Assembly: GCA_022822265.1 (NCBI GenBank)
Contig: JAJECA010000039.1
Location: forward strand, 1 to 58,636
Direction: 5' to 3'
DNA: 58,636 nucleotides
Origin: Acidimicrobiia bacterium
Lineage (GTDB): Bacteria > Actinomycetota > Acidimicrobiia > Acidimicrobiales > Bin134
A program made the position numbers and the translations under genes. Positions 1-8,753 of the stretch are shown piece after piece. Every line of letters starts with the position of its first letter. Position 1 is the first letter of the stretch. Under the pieces are notes generated by a model. It worked only from the letters and a program-made list of their open reading frames with translations. It was not told the origin of the DNA and made no database searches.

Positions 1-196
1 GGTTTCCATTGTGGTCAGCGAACCGCTCCTACCCCCCGTCGGCGAAAACGGGAGGTTGTCTTCCAGTGAGCGCAACGAGTTCACCGCCCAACTGCGAGCG
101 GCTATGCAGACGGCCATGGATGAGGCCGTCGAATTGGCGGCGGCCCGCCGTAGTCGCACCTTGGGTGGGAAGATGAGGGGTTATGAGCGCGGTTGA
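1..196 (+). CDS. C-terminal end of an unidentified protein (5' partial)
   Basis: The frame is open from the left edge of the window and ends with a TGA at 194-196, so this is probably the tail of a gene that starts outside. The visible 65 or so residues are hydrophilic, with an alanine- and arginine-rich helix-like end. No motif is recognisable. A GTG at 11 could instead start a 61-residue protein. It overlaps the next gene by 14 bases, which suggests one operon. I cannot assign a function. Confidence 0.4.
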   Translation, partial: VSIVVSEPLLPPVGENGRLSSSERNEFTAQLRAAMQTAMDEAVELAAARRSRTLGGKMRGYERG

Positions 197-959
197 CGTT
201 GTTTTGGCTGATGAGAGGCCGATGGGGAACGGGTATCCCGCACCGACAGCCGAGGTGGTTGGCGGATGCACGGCACGGCAGGTCAGTCCGGACGGGGCCT
301 CGCTGTGGCTGGTGACCGCCCACCTGGCCGCTGGCGCCGAGCTGAGATGGGGCACTGGACACGGCGACGAGTCGGTATATGTGCGCTTTGGGAGCCTGAC
401 CATAGATGGGCGGGTATGCCCCGCTGATGGGGCAATAGTGGTGGAGGCCGGGGTGGCAGCGACCGCGACTGCTGAGTCCGACACCAGCATCGTCCATGTG
501 GGACCCGCCGATCCTGTCCCCCCGTCCGACGGTTTGAGGGGGCCGGCTGACACCGAGGGCCGGGGAGTGCGGGTAGTCGGTCCCGACGGGCTGTGGGCCA
601 CGGTGGACGACACCCAGCGCACCCGCTTTTTCTCCGACGCATCGTCACCCACCAATCGTCTGTGGCTGCTGGCCTCCGACCGGCCTCAGTACTTCGAGTC
701 GTCAGCCCACAGCCACTCCCAAGACGAGTTGATCCACGTGCTGCGGGGAGAGATCCGAGTGGGGCGTCGGGTCGTCGGCGAGGGCGACACCCTCTGGGTG
801 GCCGCCGACCGCCGCTACAAGCTCTACAGCGGCAACGACGGCGTCCACTTCATCAACTACCGCCGCGACGCCTCGGTCATGACCTCCCCTAACTACGACG
901 GCCCATTGTTGGAAGCCGGTGAGAGCACCAACATGACCTGGGTCAACGACACCCGCTGA
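183..959 (+). CDS. Bicupin-family protein
   Basis: This 258-residue soluble protein appears to contain two cupin beta-barrels. The second carries the clearest metal-binding motif, AHSHSQDELIHVLRGEI (HxH followed by E and a downstream G), around residues 176-193. The first half has only weak cupin character. Cupins of this kind are metal-dependent dioxygenases, isomerases or ligand-binding proteins, and the substrate cannot be read from the sequence. The ATG at 183 has a good GAGGGG ribosome site just upstream and overlaps the preceding stop by 14 bases. Confidence 0.7.
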   Translation: MSAVDVVLADERPMGNGYPAPTAEVVGGCTARQVSPDGASLWLVTAHLAAGAELRWGTGHGDESVYVRFGSLTIDGRVCPADGAIVVEAGVAATATAESDTSIVHVGPADPVPPSDGLRGPADTEGRGVRVVGPDGLWATVDDTQRTRFFSDASSPTNRLWLLASDRPQYFESSAHSHSQDELIHVLRGEIRVGRRVVGEGDTLWVAADRRYKLYSGNDGVHFINYRRDASVMTSPNYDGPLLEAGESTNMTWVNDTR

Positions 960-1058
960 TTGCCAGATCCGGCCGCAGTCGGCTTCGTCGTAGATGATGC
1001 GGAACCGTCACCGGTCCCAGGTATCTTGAGGCGCCTAGGCCGCTACCAGGGAAGGTTT

Positions 1059-2693
1059 ATGAAGAGGCATCCGAAAGTGATTGTTGGAGCGGGCGTGCTG
1101 CTGGTTGCAGCCCTGCTTTTGGCGGGATGCTCCGACGGCGACGACGTGCCTTCGGCATCGAATGTCGAGCCCACGGAGATTCCCGCCACTGCGACGGAAG
1201 TACCGCCAGAACCCACGGTTCCTGTTCCCGCCGATGAGGCAACGCCGGCCGCGGTCGTACCCGCGCCTACCGAAGAGCCCGTCCCTATCGAAGAGCCCGT
1301 TCCTGCCGAAAAGCCCGTTCCTGCCGAAGAGCCTGCGACCACCGATGTTCAACCGGAACCCGGAGCCTTGGCCTTCCGGGACTGCGGGCAGGTTTATCTC
1401 TGCGCTGACCTGGAGGTTCCTGCCGACCACAACGACTCGGGCGCGGGAACCATCACACTCGAACTCGGAATGCTCCCGGCAACCGACCCGGACAACCGGA
1501 TCGGGGCGCTGCTGGTGAATCCCGGCGGTCCTGGCGGGGGCTTTGAGGGGTTCTTGAGCAACGGTGCCGGGCTCTCGGAGCGGTTGCTAGCCCGCTTCGA
1601 TGTGGTGGGGTGGAACCCCCGGGGAGTGTCGGCCAGCTTGTACCCCGACTGCCACGAAGAGGCCAAGGATCTCCAGGTGATCGGTGCGCTCTCGGACACC
1701 CCCGAGAACGAGGCGGCGATCGCCGAGGTGGCCCAGCGAACCGCCGAAGCCTGTTTGGCCGGTTTGGGAGGACGGGCCGAGCTCATCAGCACGGTGCAGA
1801 CGGTGCACGACATGGATTTGATCCGACAGGCCTTAGGGGAGGATCAGATCAGCTTCTTCGGCTACAGCTACGGCACAGTGCTGGGCCAGTTCTACGCCGA
1901 TCGGTACGGTCCCAACGCCCGGGCGGTGGTGATTGACGGCGTGCTGGACACTTCGTTGACCCACGATGACGTTCTGGTGGAGCAGATCAGAGGCTTCGCC
2001 AGAGTTGTCGACGCGGTATTCGACGCTTGCCTTCAAGATTCGGCATGCCCGATTGTCGGCGATCCCAAGTCGGCCTACCTCCAGTTGATGGAAGAAGTCG
2101 AGAGAAACCCGATACTCGATGCCGAGGGCAATGTCCTGGTGGGACCGGGCGAGGTACAGCTCGCTCTGGTGATTATCTCCTACTTTCCTGCCGAGTACTG
2201 GCCATTGTTCTTTGAGGCTTTTGCCCTTGCTTGGGAAGGAGACGGCCAGCAGATGCACGACTTGGCCCAGCGCTATTTGGAGGCCGCAGATCTTGGCTCA
2301 TTCTTCAGCATCAGCTGCACCGACGGTGGTCGGATGAGCGAGGAGGACCTAGACCGGTTTGTCAAGCGGATGGTTGGAGAGGCCGATGACTTTGGCCGGG
2401 GCGCGGCGGCTGAGGCCCGTATGTGCGTGTACTGGCCCGACACCGAGGCACGACCCCACGAGCCGATCAGGGCGCCGGACGCGGCATCGGTGCTGGTGAT
2501 CGGCAACCGGGGCGACAACGCCACTCCTTACGAAAGGGCGGTAGCGGTGGCTGAGGAGCTGGAGACCGGGGTGCTGTTGACCTACAACGGCACAGGCCAC
2601 ACCAGCTATGGGCTCCACCAATGCGTCGACGATGTAGCAGACAGCTATCTCATCGACTTAGAGCTGCCTGCCGAAGATATCGAGTGCGGTTGA
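1059..2693 (+). CDS. TAP-like alpha/beta-hydrolase lipoprotein (secreted peptidase type)
   Basis: The protein (544 residues) begins with a lipoprotein signal ending in LLAGC (Cys24), then a Pro/Glu-rich spacer with repeated EEPVP units, then an alpha/beta-hydrolase fold. Visible family motifs are the oxyanion-region segment NPGGPGG, the nucleophile elbow GYSYG (Ser270), and the C-terminal TAP-like segment with GNRGDNATPY and the catalytic-His context NGTGHTSYG. This matches actinobacterial tripeptidyl aminopeptidase-like hydrolases (SlpD/TAP family), anchored outside the membrane. The frame is open from 960, but I place the start at ATG 1059 because it gives a proper signal peptide. The next lipoprotein gene overlaps its stop, so the pair is probably co-transcribed. 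Confidence 0.8.
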   Translation: MKRHPKVIVGAGVLLVAALLLAGCSDGDDVPSASNVEPTEIPATATEVPPEPTVPVPADEATPAAVVPAPTEEPVPIEEPVPAEKPVPAEEPATTDVQPEPGALAFRDCGQVYLCADLEVPADHNDSGAGTITLELGMLPATDPDNRIGALLVNPGGPGGGFEGFLSNGAGLSERLLARFDVVGWNPRGVSASLYPDCHEEAKDLQVIGALSDTPENEAAIAEVAQRTAEACLAGLGGRAELISTVQTVHDMDLIRQALGEDQISFFGYSYGTVLGQFYADRYGPNARAVVIDGVLDTSLTHDDVLVEQIRGFARVVDAVFDACLQDSACPIVGDPKSAYLQLMEEVERNPILDAEGNVLVGPGEVQLALVIISYFPAEYWPLFFEAFALAWEGDGQQMHDLAQRYLEAADLGSFFSISCTDGGRMSEEDLDRFVKRMVGEADDFGRGAAAEARMCVYWPDTEARPHEPIRAPDAASVLVIGNRGDNATPYERAVAVAEELETGVLLTYNGTGHTSYGLHQCVDDVADSYLIDLELPAEDIECG

Positions 2694-3865
2694 TCACTAC
2701 GGGGATCCCGGTGCAGTGGGCTGGGGCTTTGCTGGTAGTCGGCTTGCTAGTCGGCATCGCGGGCTGCGACAGCGAATCCGAGGTGGTGTTGGAGGTGACC
2801 TCAGTGGGGCCAGAGGCTGCTTCCACGCCGGTGCCGACAACGGTGCCTACCGCGGTGCCCACGCAGATCCCTCCGACGCCGGCACCCACCCCGAGTCCCA
2901 CTATTGAAGCGACGGTGTCCGCCACACCTGAACCAACCATTGAGCCAACTCCGACTCCGGATCGCTCGGCCGAGGAGTTCTTGGAGTCCCTGGCTGAGGA
3001 GTTCCATTTCGTGCTGGCCGAGGAGTTCGAGTTCTTGGCCGAGGTCTCCGAAGAATGGAATCCCGACAGCCGGATTTCGATTGCGGTGGTGCTTCCCGAC
3101 GAAACACTCCACAGTTACGAAGCCACTGTGTCCCGGATCTCGGCTAGCGCGGTCAAACCGCTGTGGGCCGCAGCCGCGCTCGACGCGGCCGGGGTGGAGG
3201 CGGCGAGACCTTTCGCCTATTCCGCATTGATCCTGTCCGACAACCTGGCGGGGGGAAGGCTGATCGATCTGGCCGGTGGGGTAGACGCGGTCAACGCATG
3301 GACCAGGAATGAGGCCGGGCTTGACGACACCCGTCTGGAGGCATGGCGATTCGAAGACCCCAATCGGGTGGCCAGCAATTTCCAGCCCGAGAATCCCCTG
3401 GGCAACCGCACCACCATGGCTGACATGGCCCTGTTCTTTGCCCGGCTCTACAAGGGTGAGCTCTTGGGTCCCGACGAGAACGCAGCCCTTCAGCAGTGGC
3501 TTCTGGACACTTCGCATTCGCTGACTTCACCCAGAGACCTCGACGGTGTTCTGCTTGATCGGCTGCCTCCTGAGGTGGCTGAGTCGTCGCTTCACAAGGC
3601 GGGATGGCTCCGACCGAACTGCTGTCCCGCGGAATATCGGCAGATGATCGACTCCGGAATCATCGTGCTTCCTGACGGCAGTTGGTTTGCATTGGCCATC
3701 ATGAGCGCCCGGGGGGAGTTCTACGACCTGACCAATCAATGGGTGGCGCTGTCTGCCTGCCGCATCTATGCCATGTTGGCCGAAGATCGCGACCTCGACT
3801 GCGTACGGGAGGGCGACGGCGTCCACGACCCTGAGATCTGGCCTGAAGCAGGAACTGGCCCGTAA
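2690..3865 (+). CDS. Class A beta-lactamase-like serine hydrolase lipoprotein
   Basis: After a signal peptide with lipobox GIAGC comes a Pro/Thr-rich spacer (PTTVPTAVPT-like) and an acidic helical stretch, followed by a penicillin-binding-fold domain. All three motifs of the class A serine beta-lactamase superfamily are visible: SAVK (Ser153-Lys156), SDN (from Ser183) and KAG (Lys303). The protein could be a beta-lactamase, a D,D-peptidase-like enzyme or a non-hydrolytic relative; sequence alone does not decide. Its start is uncertain: the frame is open to 2621, but TTG 2690 overlaps the previous stop (TTGA) and leaves a sensible signal sequence. GTG 2684 is an alternative. Confidence 0.65.
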   Translation: MITTGIPVQWAGALLVVGLLVGIAGCDSESEVVLEVTSVGPEAASTPVPTTVPTAVPTQIPPTPAPTPSPTIEATVSATPEPTIEPTPTPDRSAEEFLESLAEEFHFVLAEEFEFLAEVSEEWNPDSRISIAVVLPDETLHSYEATVSRISASAVKPLWAAAALDAAGVEAARPFAYSALILSDNLAGGRLIDLAGGVDAVNAWTRNEAGLDDTRLEAWRFEDPNRVASNFQPENPLGNRTTMADMALFFARLYKGELLGPDENAALQQWLLDTSHSLTSPRDLDGVLLDRLPPEVAESSLHKAGWLRPNCCPAEYRQMIDSGIIVLPDGSWFALAIMSARGEFYDLTNQWVALSACRIYAMLAEDRDLDCVREGDGVHDPEIWPEAGTGP

Positions 3866-3918
3866 TCCCAAGACTCTCCGCTCCGACATATGCGGCAGAG
3901 TCGTGCCAGCATGGGACC

Positions 3919-4746
3919 ATGCAGGATTTTGACAACAAGGTGGCGGTGATAACCGGGGCGGCCAGCGGAATCGGCGCGGCTTTGGCAGCTGGATTCAGCG
4001 CCGAGGGCGCCAAGGTGGTGGCCGCGGACATAGATCTCTCGGGCGCAACCGCCACCGCCGACGCCATCGGGGACAATGCGGTGGCAGTCGAGGTAGATGT
4101 TGCTGACCGGTCATCGGTCGAGGCGCTGGCCGATACCGCTTGGGACGCATACGGCCAGGTAGACCTGCTGTTCAACAACGCCGGGGTGTTCCAGGCCGGG
4201 CTCATGTGGGAGCGCACCCAGGCCGACTGGGACTGGGTTCTCGGGGTGAATGTGTACGGCATAATCAACGGGGTTGCCGCTTTTGTTCCCCGGATGATCG
4301 CCCAGGACACCGAGGGCCACATAGTGAACACCGCGTCGGTGGCTGCTTTCGTGGCCGGCGGATTCTCCAGCCCCTATGTGGTTTCGAAGTGCGCCGCCTT
4401 CTCGCTCACCGAGTGCCTGGCCCTGGATCTGGCCGGGGTGGGAGCCAAGATCAAAGCCTCGGTGCTGACACCCAGCGCCATCGACACCGCCATTGCCCGC
4501 ACCGCCCGGGTGCGAAGCGACCGTTACGGCACCGACGAGAGCGAGGACAACGCCTTCGTGGTGGAATCCCTGTCCACGATGACCGCGTCCGGGATCTCGC
4601 CGAGCGAGGTGGTCGGTCCGGTCATGGCTGGAATCAGAGCAGGCGATTTCCTCATCCCCACCAAGCCCAGCTACTCCAACCAGCTACAGGTCCGCTACGA
4701 CGCATTGCTTGAGCGCAAGATCCCCCCTACTGCCGAGGTCGACTGA
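3919..4746 (+). CDS. Short-chain dehydrogenase/reductase (SDR)
   Basis: This 275-residue classical SDR is probably an NAD(P)-dependent alcohol or ketone oxidoreductase in the cytoplasm. The N-terminal cofactor motif TGAASGIG is at about residues 12-19, an NNAG motif follows, and the active site is visible as a Ser in NTASVAAF with YVVSK (YxxxK). A 3' tail of about 40 residues extends beyond the core. It lies 38 bases upstream of the thiolase-like gene, consistent with a shared catabolic operon. The substrate is unknown. Confidence 0.85.
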   Translation: MQDFDNKVAVITGAASGIGAALAAGFSAEGAKVVAADIDLSGATATADAIGDNAVAVEVDVADRSSVEALADTAWDAYGQVDLLFNNAGVFQAGLMWERTQADWDWVLGVNVYGIINGVAAFVPRMIAQDTEGHIVNTASVAAFVAGGFSSPYVVSKCAAFSLTECLALDLAGVGAKIKASVLTPSAIDTAIARTARVRSDRYGTDESEDNAFVVESLSTMTASGISPSEVVGPVMAGIRAGDFLIPTKPSYSNQLQVRYDALLERKIPPTAEVD

Positions 4747-4784
4747 CCTAGTTCAACCAATTGCCCACCACTAGTGTGAGCCGA

Positions 4785-5984
4785 ATGGGAAAGCGAGCGG
4801 CGGCGATTGTGGGGCTCACGGAGTGGGCGCCGAAACGGGTGTGGGACGAGCCCATGTTCACCATGGAGGCGTGCGCCCGGCTGGCGGCCGAGGTGCTGGC
4901 TGATGCCGAGGTGGAAAAGGGCGAGGTGGACGGGCTGGTGATCAATGGCCTGCGGGAGTCGCCGATGTTCGCCCCCTCTGCACTGGCCGAGTTCCTGGGC
5001 ATTCGCAGCAACTTCAATGAAGTGGTCGACCTGGGCGGGGCCACTCCGGCCGGCATGGTGTGGCGGGCCGCGGCTGCCATCGAGGTGGGGATTTGCGAGA
5101 CCGTGCTGGTGTTCACCCCATCGGTGCCGGCCCCACCCCAGCCGGGGGCCAACGGCGGCCCTATGAAGATGAAGATGGGTGCCTACATGGGCGGCGAGGT
5201 CTGGGGCTCCCCCCAGGGCCAGTTCGAGATTCCCGCCGGTCTAGTGGCCGCTACTCCCAGCTTCGCCATGGCCGCCCAGCGCTACATGGCCGCCTACGGA
5301 GTGAGCGAGGAGACGCTGGCCAAAGTGGCGGTGGACTCCCGCTACAACGCCCAGGCCAACCCCCTTGCGGTGTTCTACGGTAAGCCCATAACCGTCGAAG
5401 ACGTGATGAGCTCCCGCTACGTGGCCGACCCGCTGAAGCTGCTGGAGATCGTCATGCCGTGCTACGGCGGCTCGGCAGTGCTGGTGACCAGCGCCGAGCG
5501 GGCCGCCCGTGGCCCACACCGTCCGGTGTATGTAAGCGGCTACGGCGAGCACCTCACCCACAAGAGCATCACCTACGCCCCCGACATCGTCGACACCCCC
5601 ATCCGGCTGGCCGCTGACCGGGCGTTCGCCATGGCCGGTGTGTCGCGCGACGCGGTGGACATGGCCTCCATGTACGACTGCTACACCATCACCGTGCTGT
5701 TGACCATTGAGGATGCCGGGTTCTGCCCCAAGGGCGAGGGTGGGCGGTTCATAGACGAGCACAGCCTGCGCTACGACGGCGACTGGCCCCTCAATACCCA
5801 CGGTGGGCAGTTGGGCATGGGCCAGGCCGGTCTGGGCGGGGGCATGAGCCACATCACCGAGGCGGTGCGCCAGGTGCAGGGCCGGGCCGGCGAGCGCCAG
5901 GTGCCCGACTGCAACATCGCCTACGCCAACGGCACCGGGGGAATGTTGGCCGAGCAGGTGGCCCTCGTCTTGGAGGGGGCCTGA
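4785..5984 (+). CDS. Thiolase-like protein of the SCP2/lipid-transfer type, candidate retro-aldolase
   Basis: The 399-residue protein has the thiolase fold of the SCP-x/lipid-transfer subgroup, with the typical ASMYDCYTITVLLTIEDAGF region and a C-terminal NTHGGQLGMGQAGLGGG segment. At the position where degradative thiolases carry the nucleophilic cysteine, this protein reads DLGGATPAGM with no cysteine. That is the pattern seen in Ltp2-like proteins that act as retro-aldolases with a DUF35 partner in steroid side-chain breakdown. The next gene is such a partner and overlaps its stop by one base (TGATG). The start is either ATG 4785 or GTG 4776; neither has a strong ribosome site. Confidence 0.75.
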   Translation: MGKRAAAIVGLTEWAPKRVWDEPMFTMEACARLAAEVLADAEVEKGEVDGLVINGLRESPMFAPSALAEFLGIRSNFNEVVDLGGATPAGMVWRAAAAIEVGICETVLVFTPSVPAPPQPGANGGPMKMKMGAYMGGEVWGSPQGQFEIPAGLVAATPSFAMAAQRYMAAYGVSEETLAKVAVDSRYNAQANPLAVFYGKPITVEDVMSSRYVADPLKLLEIVMPCYGGSAVLVTSAERAARGPHRPVYVSGYGEHLTHKSITYAPDIVDTPIRLAADRAFAMAGVSRDAVDMASMYDCYTITVLLTIEDAGFCPKGEGGRFIDEHSLRYDGDWPLNTHGGQLGMGQAGLGGGMSHITEAVRQVQGRAGERQVPDCNIAYANGTGGMLAEQVALVLEGA

Positions 5985-6397
5985 TGGTTCACTTCTCCAC
6001 CGACGGCCGCCCGCTGCCCACCCCCACCCCCATCACCGCGCCATACTTCGACGGCCTCCGGGAACATCGGCTGTTGCTTCAGCGCTGTCCCCGCCATGGG
6101 TACTTCTTCTACCCCCGAGGTCGATGCCCAGTTTGCCTGGGCGACGACTGGGAATGGGGCGAGTTGAGCGGCCGGGGCACGGTGTACTCCTTCACCGTGG
6201 ACCGGGCCGGCCACGACCCGGCCCTGGCCAGCCGCATTCCGTTCGCCATCGCTTTGGTAGACCTCGACGAGGGTCCCCGCCTGGTAGGCAACATGGTGGA
6301 CTGCGACGCTGCCGATATCTCAGTGGGGATGGCAGTAGAGGCCGCTTACGAAGACGTGGACGACACCACCCTGCTGGGCTTCCGCCCTGCGGGCTAG
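5984..6397 (+). CDS. DUF35 / Zn-ribbon OB-fold protein, partner of the thiolase-like enzyme
   Basis: This 137-residue protein has an N-terminal zinc-ribbon-like segment, RCPRHGYFFYPRGRCPVC, with C-x2-H and C-x2-C ligands, followed by an OB-fold with the common 'GRGTVYSFTV' strand. DUF35 proteins bind to thiolase-like enzymes as acyl-CoA-binding partners. Translation is coupled to the upstream gene by a one-base overlap. The replacement of one zinc-ribbon cysteine by histidine is slightly unusual. Confidence 0.85.
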   Translation: MVHFSTDGRPLPTPTPITAPYFDGLREHRLLLQRCPRHGYFFYPRGRCPVCLGDDWEWGELSGRGTVYSFTVDRAGHDPALASRIPFAIALVDLDEGPRLVGNMVDCDAADISVGMAVEAAYEDVDDTTLLGFRPAG

Positions 6398-6897
6398 CCG
6401 TCGTTGAAGGCCTGCCAGGTGGGTTCCTCGTAGGGGAGGGTGCCGAGGCCGTCGTGGTTCTCGGGCCAGTTGGCGGGTGGCAGGCCCAGCGGGTTCACCC
6501 CCACCTCAGCGCCGTAGAACAGTTTGTGGAGGCGGCGCACGAAGTACCAGTGTCCGTCGCGGCGCTCGTAGGTGTCGTCGTAGCGGATGGCCTGGTGGAT
6601 CCACCGGTCGCCGTCGGCAACCTCTCCCTTGCAGTACACGTGGCCGGTGGCGTGGTCGTCGTCGATGAGGTCGATCTGATGGGTGCCGATGTTTAGGATC
6701 GACGGGCCTATGGCCCCCAGCGACTCCTCGAAGTTGGCCCGCAGAGCGTCCCGGCCATAGGTGTCCCGGCCCACCCGCACGTCGTCGATGAACAGCTCAA
6801 CGAGAGCATCTATATCTCGTCGGTCGACGGCCACCGCGTATCTAGAGGCGAGTTGTCGGATTTCCTCATAGGCCAGCAAGCGGGCGATGTCGTCCAT
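6394..6897 (-). CDS. SnoaL-like (NTF2-fold) protein
   Basis: A 167-residue protein with the alpha+beta cone fold typical of SnoaL-like/ring-hydroxylating-dioxygenase-beta-like proteins: an N-terminal helix LLAYEEIRQLASRYAVAVDR, then LVELFIDDVRV, and the C-terminal strand pattern GHWYFVRRLH. Members include polyketide cyclases, isomerases (ketosteroid-isomerase relatives) and many uncharacterised enzymes. It is the second gene of a pair with another SnoaL-like gene six bases upstream, and it converges with the DUF35 gene by a four-base overlap. Confidence 0.75.
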   Translation of the reverse strand: MDDIARLLAYEEIRQLASRYAVAVDRRDIDALVELFIDDVRVGRDTYGRDALRANFEESLGAIGPSILNIGTHQIDLIDDDHATGHVYCKGEVADGDRWIHQAIRYDDTYERRDGHWYFVRRLHKLFYGAEVGVNPLGLPPANWPENHDGLGTLPYEEPTWQAFNDG

Positions 6898-6903
6898 CGC
6901 CGA

Positions 6904-7341
6904 TTAGACCCCCTCGGCCAGTCGGTTCTCGGTCCAGTCGATTTTCAGTTCCCTCACCGCAAAACGCCAGCCTTCATCCAAACGGACGAATTGGTCGTGG
7001 TAACGGATGAACATGATGAAGTCGGTGGCCGGGGAGCCGTCTTCGGGAACCGTCAGGTGATGGGCAATGCAGTAGGTCTCGCCGGTGGCGGTGTCGCCGG
7101 CGATATCGGTCTGCTGCTGGCCCAGGAAGTGGAAAGTGGCGTCGTAGGTCATCCGGGAGATGGCCCGGGCAATCTCGTCCCGGCCGGTCCGCTCGCTGAG
7201 AATTGTCCCCCCGCTGGGCAGGTCCACGCGGCGCAGCACCCCGTCGGGCGCGAAGCAGGCCGCTACCCCCTCGGGATCGCCTCGGTCCACGCAACGGGCA
7301 TAGTCAGCGGCAAGGTCGGCCAGGGCATCTCGATCAGACAT
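6904..7341 (-). CDS. SnoaL-like (NTF2-fold) protein
   Basis: 145 residues starting at MSDRDALADL; the frame runs further upstream to 7596 but that part is antisense to the TauD-like gene and is not protein-like. The motif order (ADYARCVDRGDPEGVAACFA, then GRDEIARAI, then a C-terminal DEGWRFAVRELKIDW strand) is that of the SnoaL-like 2 group. It is divergent from the TauD-type dioxygenase with only 22 bases between the starts, and it is followed directly by a related SnoaL-like gene. Function is probably small-molecule isomerase, cyclase or hydratase; unproven. Confidence 0.75.
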   Translation of the reverse strand: MSDRDALADLAADYARCVDRGDPEGVAACFAPDGVLRRVDLPSGGTILSERTGRDEIARAISRMTYDATFHFLGQQQTDIAGDTATGETYCIAHHLTVPEDGSPATDFIMFIRYHDQFVRLDEGWRFAVRELKIDWTENRLAEGV

Positions 7342-7363
7342 TTCTCTAGAGTAGGCTGCGGCC

Positions 7364-8227
7364 ATGGCTGTCATCGATGCTGTTGATCTGGATGTGCGCC
7401 GGGTAGCGGGCGCGCTGGGTGCCGAAGTTCGGGGGTTGTCGCTGGCCTCGGTGTCGGACGAAGAATTCGCCCTCATCCAAGAGCTATTGGACGAGCACTT
7501 GGTGCTGTTCTTCCCCGACCAGCACCTCAGCCCCGACGACCATCGGGCGTTCGCCATCCGCTTTGGCGAGCCGGAGATCCACCCATACATCCCCAAGCTC
7601 GACGACGACCATCCTGAGATCGTGGTGCTGAAGGGGGAGTCGGGCTATGTGGCCGACGTATGGCACACCGACTGCACGTTCGAGGACTCTCCGCCCATCT
7701 GCTCGGTGCTCAATGCCATGGTCATGCCACCCGCAGGTGGTGACACCATGTGGTCGAACATGTACAAGGCCTATGAGACCCTGGCCGAGCCCATGAAGCA
7801 GATGATCAACGGGCTCACCGCTATCCACACTGCGGCCAACTACGGCCAGCCCGACCACAAGGCCGAGCACCCGGTGGTGCGCCGCCACCCCCGCACCGGC
7901 CGACCGTCGCTATACGTGAACAAGCAATTCACCCGGCGCATCCCCCAGCTCAGCCGGGATGAATCAGAGACTCTGCTGGACCTGCTCACCGCTCACGCCT
8001 GCAAGACCGACTTCACCTGCCGCTACAGCTGGAGCGAGGGCACCATCGGCATCTGGGACAACCGGGCCACCCAGCACTTTGCGGTGAACGACTTCGACGG
8101 TGCCCGGGCCATCAGCCGGGTCACCATCCTGGGCGACAACCCCGAACCGGCTTTCGACACCACCCAGTGGGGCCCGTACCAGTACCAGCGGGTCTCCGCC
8201 GCCGCCTACGGCCTCGACCGCGACTAG
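7364..8227 (+). CDS. TauD/TfdA-family Fe(II)/2-oxoglutarate dioxygenase
   Basis: The 287-residue protein carries the facial triad of this family: H101 and D103 in WHTDCTF and the distal His238 in ATQHFAV, plus a C-terminal Arg in RAISRVTI that would bind 2-oxoglutarate. Known relatives cleave taurine, alkyl sulfates, phenoxyacetates or hydroxylate other carboxylates. Because sulfatases are frequent in this window, an alkylsulfate- or sulfonate-cleaving role is attractive but is only an inference. Confidence 0.9.
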   Translation: MAVIDAVDLDVRRVAGALGAEVRGLSLASVSDEEFALIQELLDEHLVLFFPDQHLSPDDHRAFAIRFGEPEIHPYIPKLDDDHPEIVVLKGESGYVADVWHTDCTFEDSPPICSVLNAMVMPPAGGDTMWSNMYKAYETLAEPMKQMINGLTAIHTAANYGQPDHKAEHPVVRRHPRTGRPSLYVNKQFTRRIPQLSRDESETLLDLLTAHACKTDFTCRYSWSEGTIGIWDNRATQHFAVNDFDGARAISRVTILGDNPEPAFDTTQWGPYQYQRVSAAAYGLDRD

Positions 8228-8305
8228 CTAAAGCACTTCGTTCTTCTTCTCGTCGGGCGACTAGCAGCCAGCCTACGCTGCATGGCCGATGGGGGGTGAG
8301 CCTCG

Positions 8306-8749
8306 ATGAGCGAGAAGGTCAACCACGTCGGACTGGCAGTGGCCGACTTGGATGCCGAGGTTGATTTCTGGTCTGGGGCCCTGGACTTCGAGCGGGTCGG
8401 GGCTCTGGATGCCGATGACGCGTCGACTGGCCAGCTCTTGGGGTTGGAAGGGCCAGGATTGCGGGCGGTGTATCTGCGCAAAGGCGATTTCGTGCTTGAG
8501 CTCTTGCAGTTCCGCGGTGCGGGGCTGGTGGATCGACCGAGCCGGGTGGTGAACGAGCCCGGCCTCACCCACCTCTCGCTGAATGTTTCCAACATGGACG
8601 ACGCTCTCGAACGAGTCCGAGCCCATGGCGGCGAAGTGCTGGAAGACACCCGCCTGTGGGATGTCGCCGTGATGATCCGCACCCCGGCCGGACAACTCGT
8701 GGAGTTGCTGGTGGGCTTCGAAACTCCGACCACCGACCTGGGAGAATGA
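8306..8749 (+). CDS. VOC (glyoxalase/bleomycin-resistance/dioxygenase) superfamily protein
   Basis: This 147-residue protein has the paired beta-alpha-beta-beta-beta modules of the VOC fold. The metal-ligand candidates are His in KVNHVGLAV, Glu in DFVLELLQF, His in LTHLSLNV and Glu in AGQLVELLVG, i.e. the four positions used by methylmalonyl-CoA epimerase and related enzymes. It is the first gene of a tight three-gene run (VOC, acyl-CoA ligase, sulfatase; gaps of 4 and 5 bases). An epimerase role for acyl-CoA is possible but not shown. Confidence 0.8.
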   Translation: MSEKVNHVGLAVADLDAEVDFWSGALDFERVGALDADDASTGQLLGLEGPGLRAVYLRKGDFVLELLQFRGAGLVDRPSRVVNEPGLTHLSLNVSNMDDALERVRAHGGEVLEDTRLWDVAVMIRTPAGQLVELLVGFETPTTDLGE

Positions 8750-8753
8750 CCCG

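Noticed and set aside
1233..1342. EEPVP repeats of the first lipoprotein as a functional repeat domain.
   Set aside because: Similar Pro/Glu/Ala-rich spacers follow the lipobox in other lipoproteins in the window (38925-40427, 52060-53616, 2690-3865). They look like cell-wall linkers.
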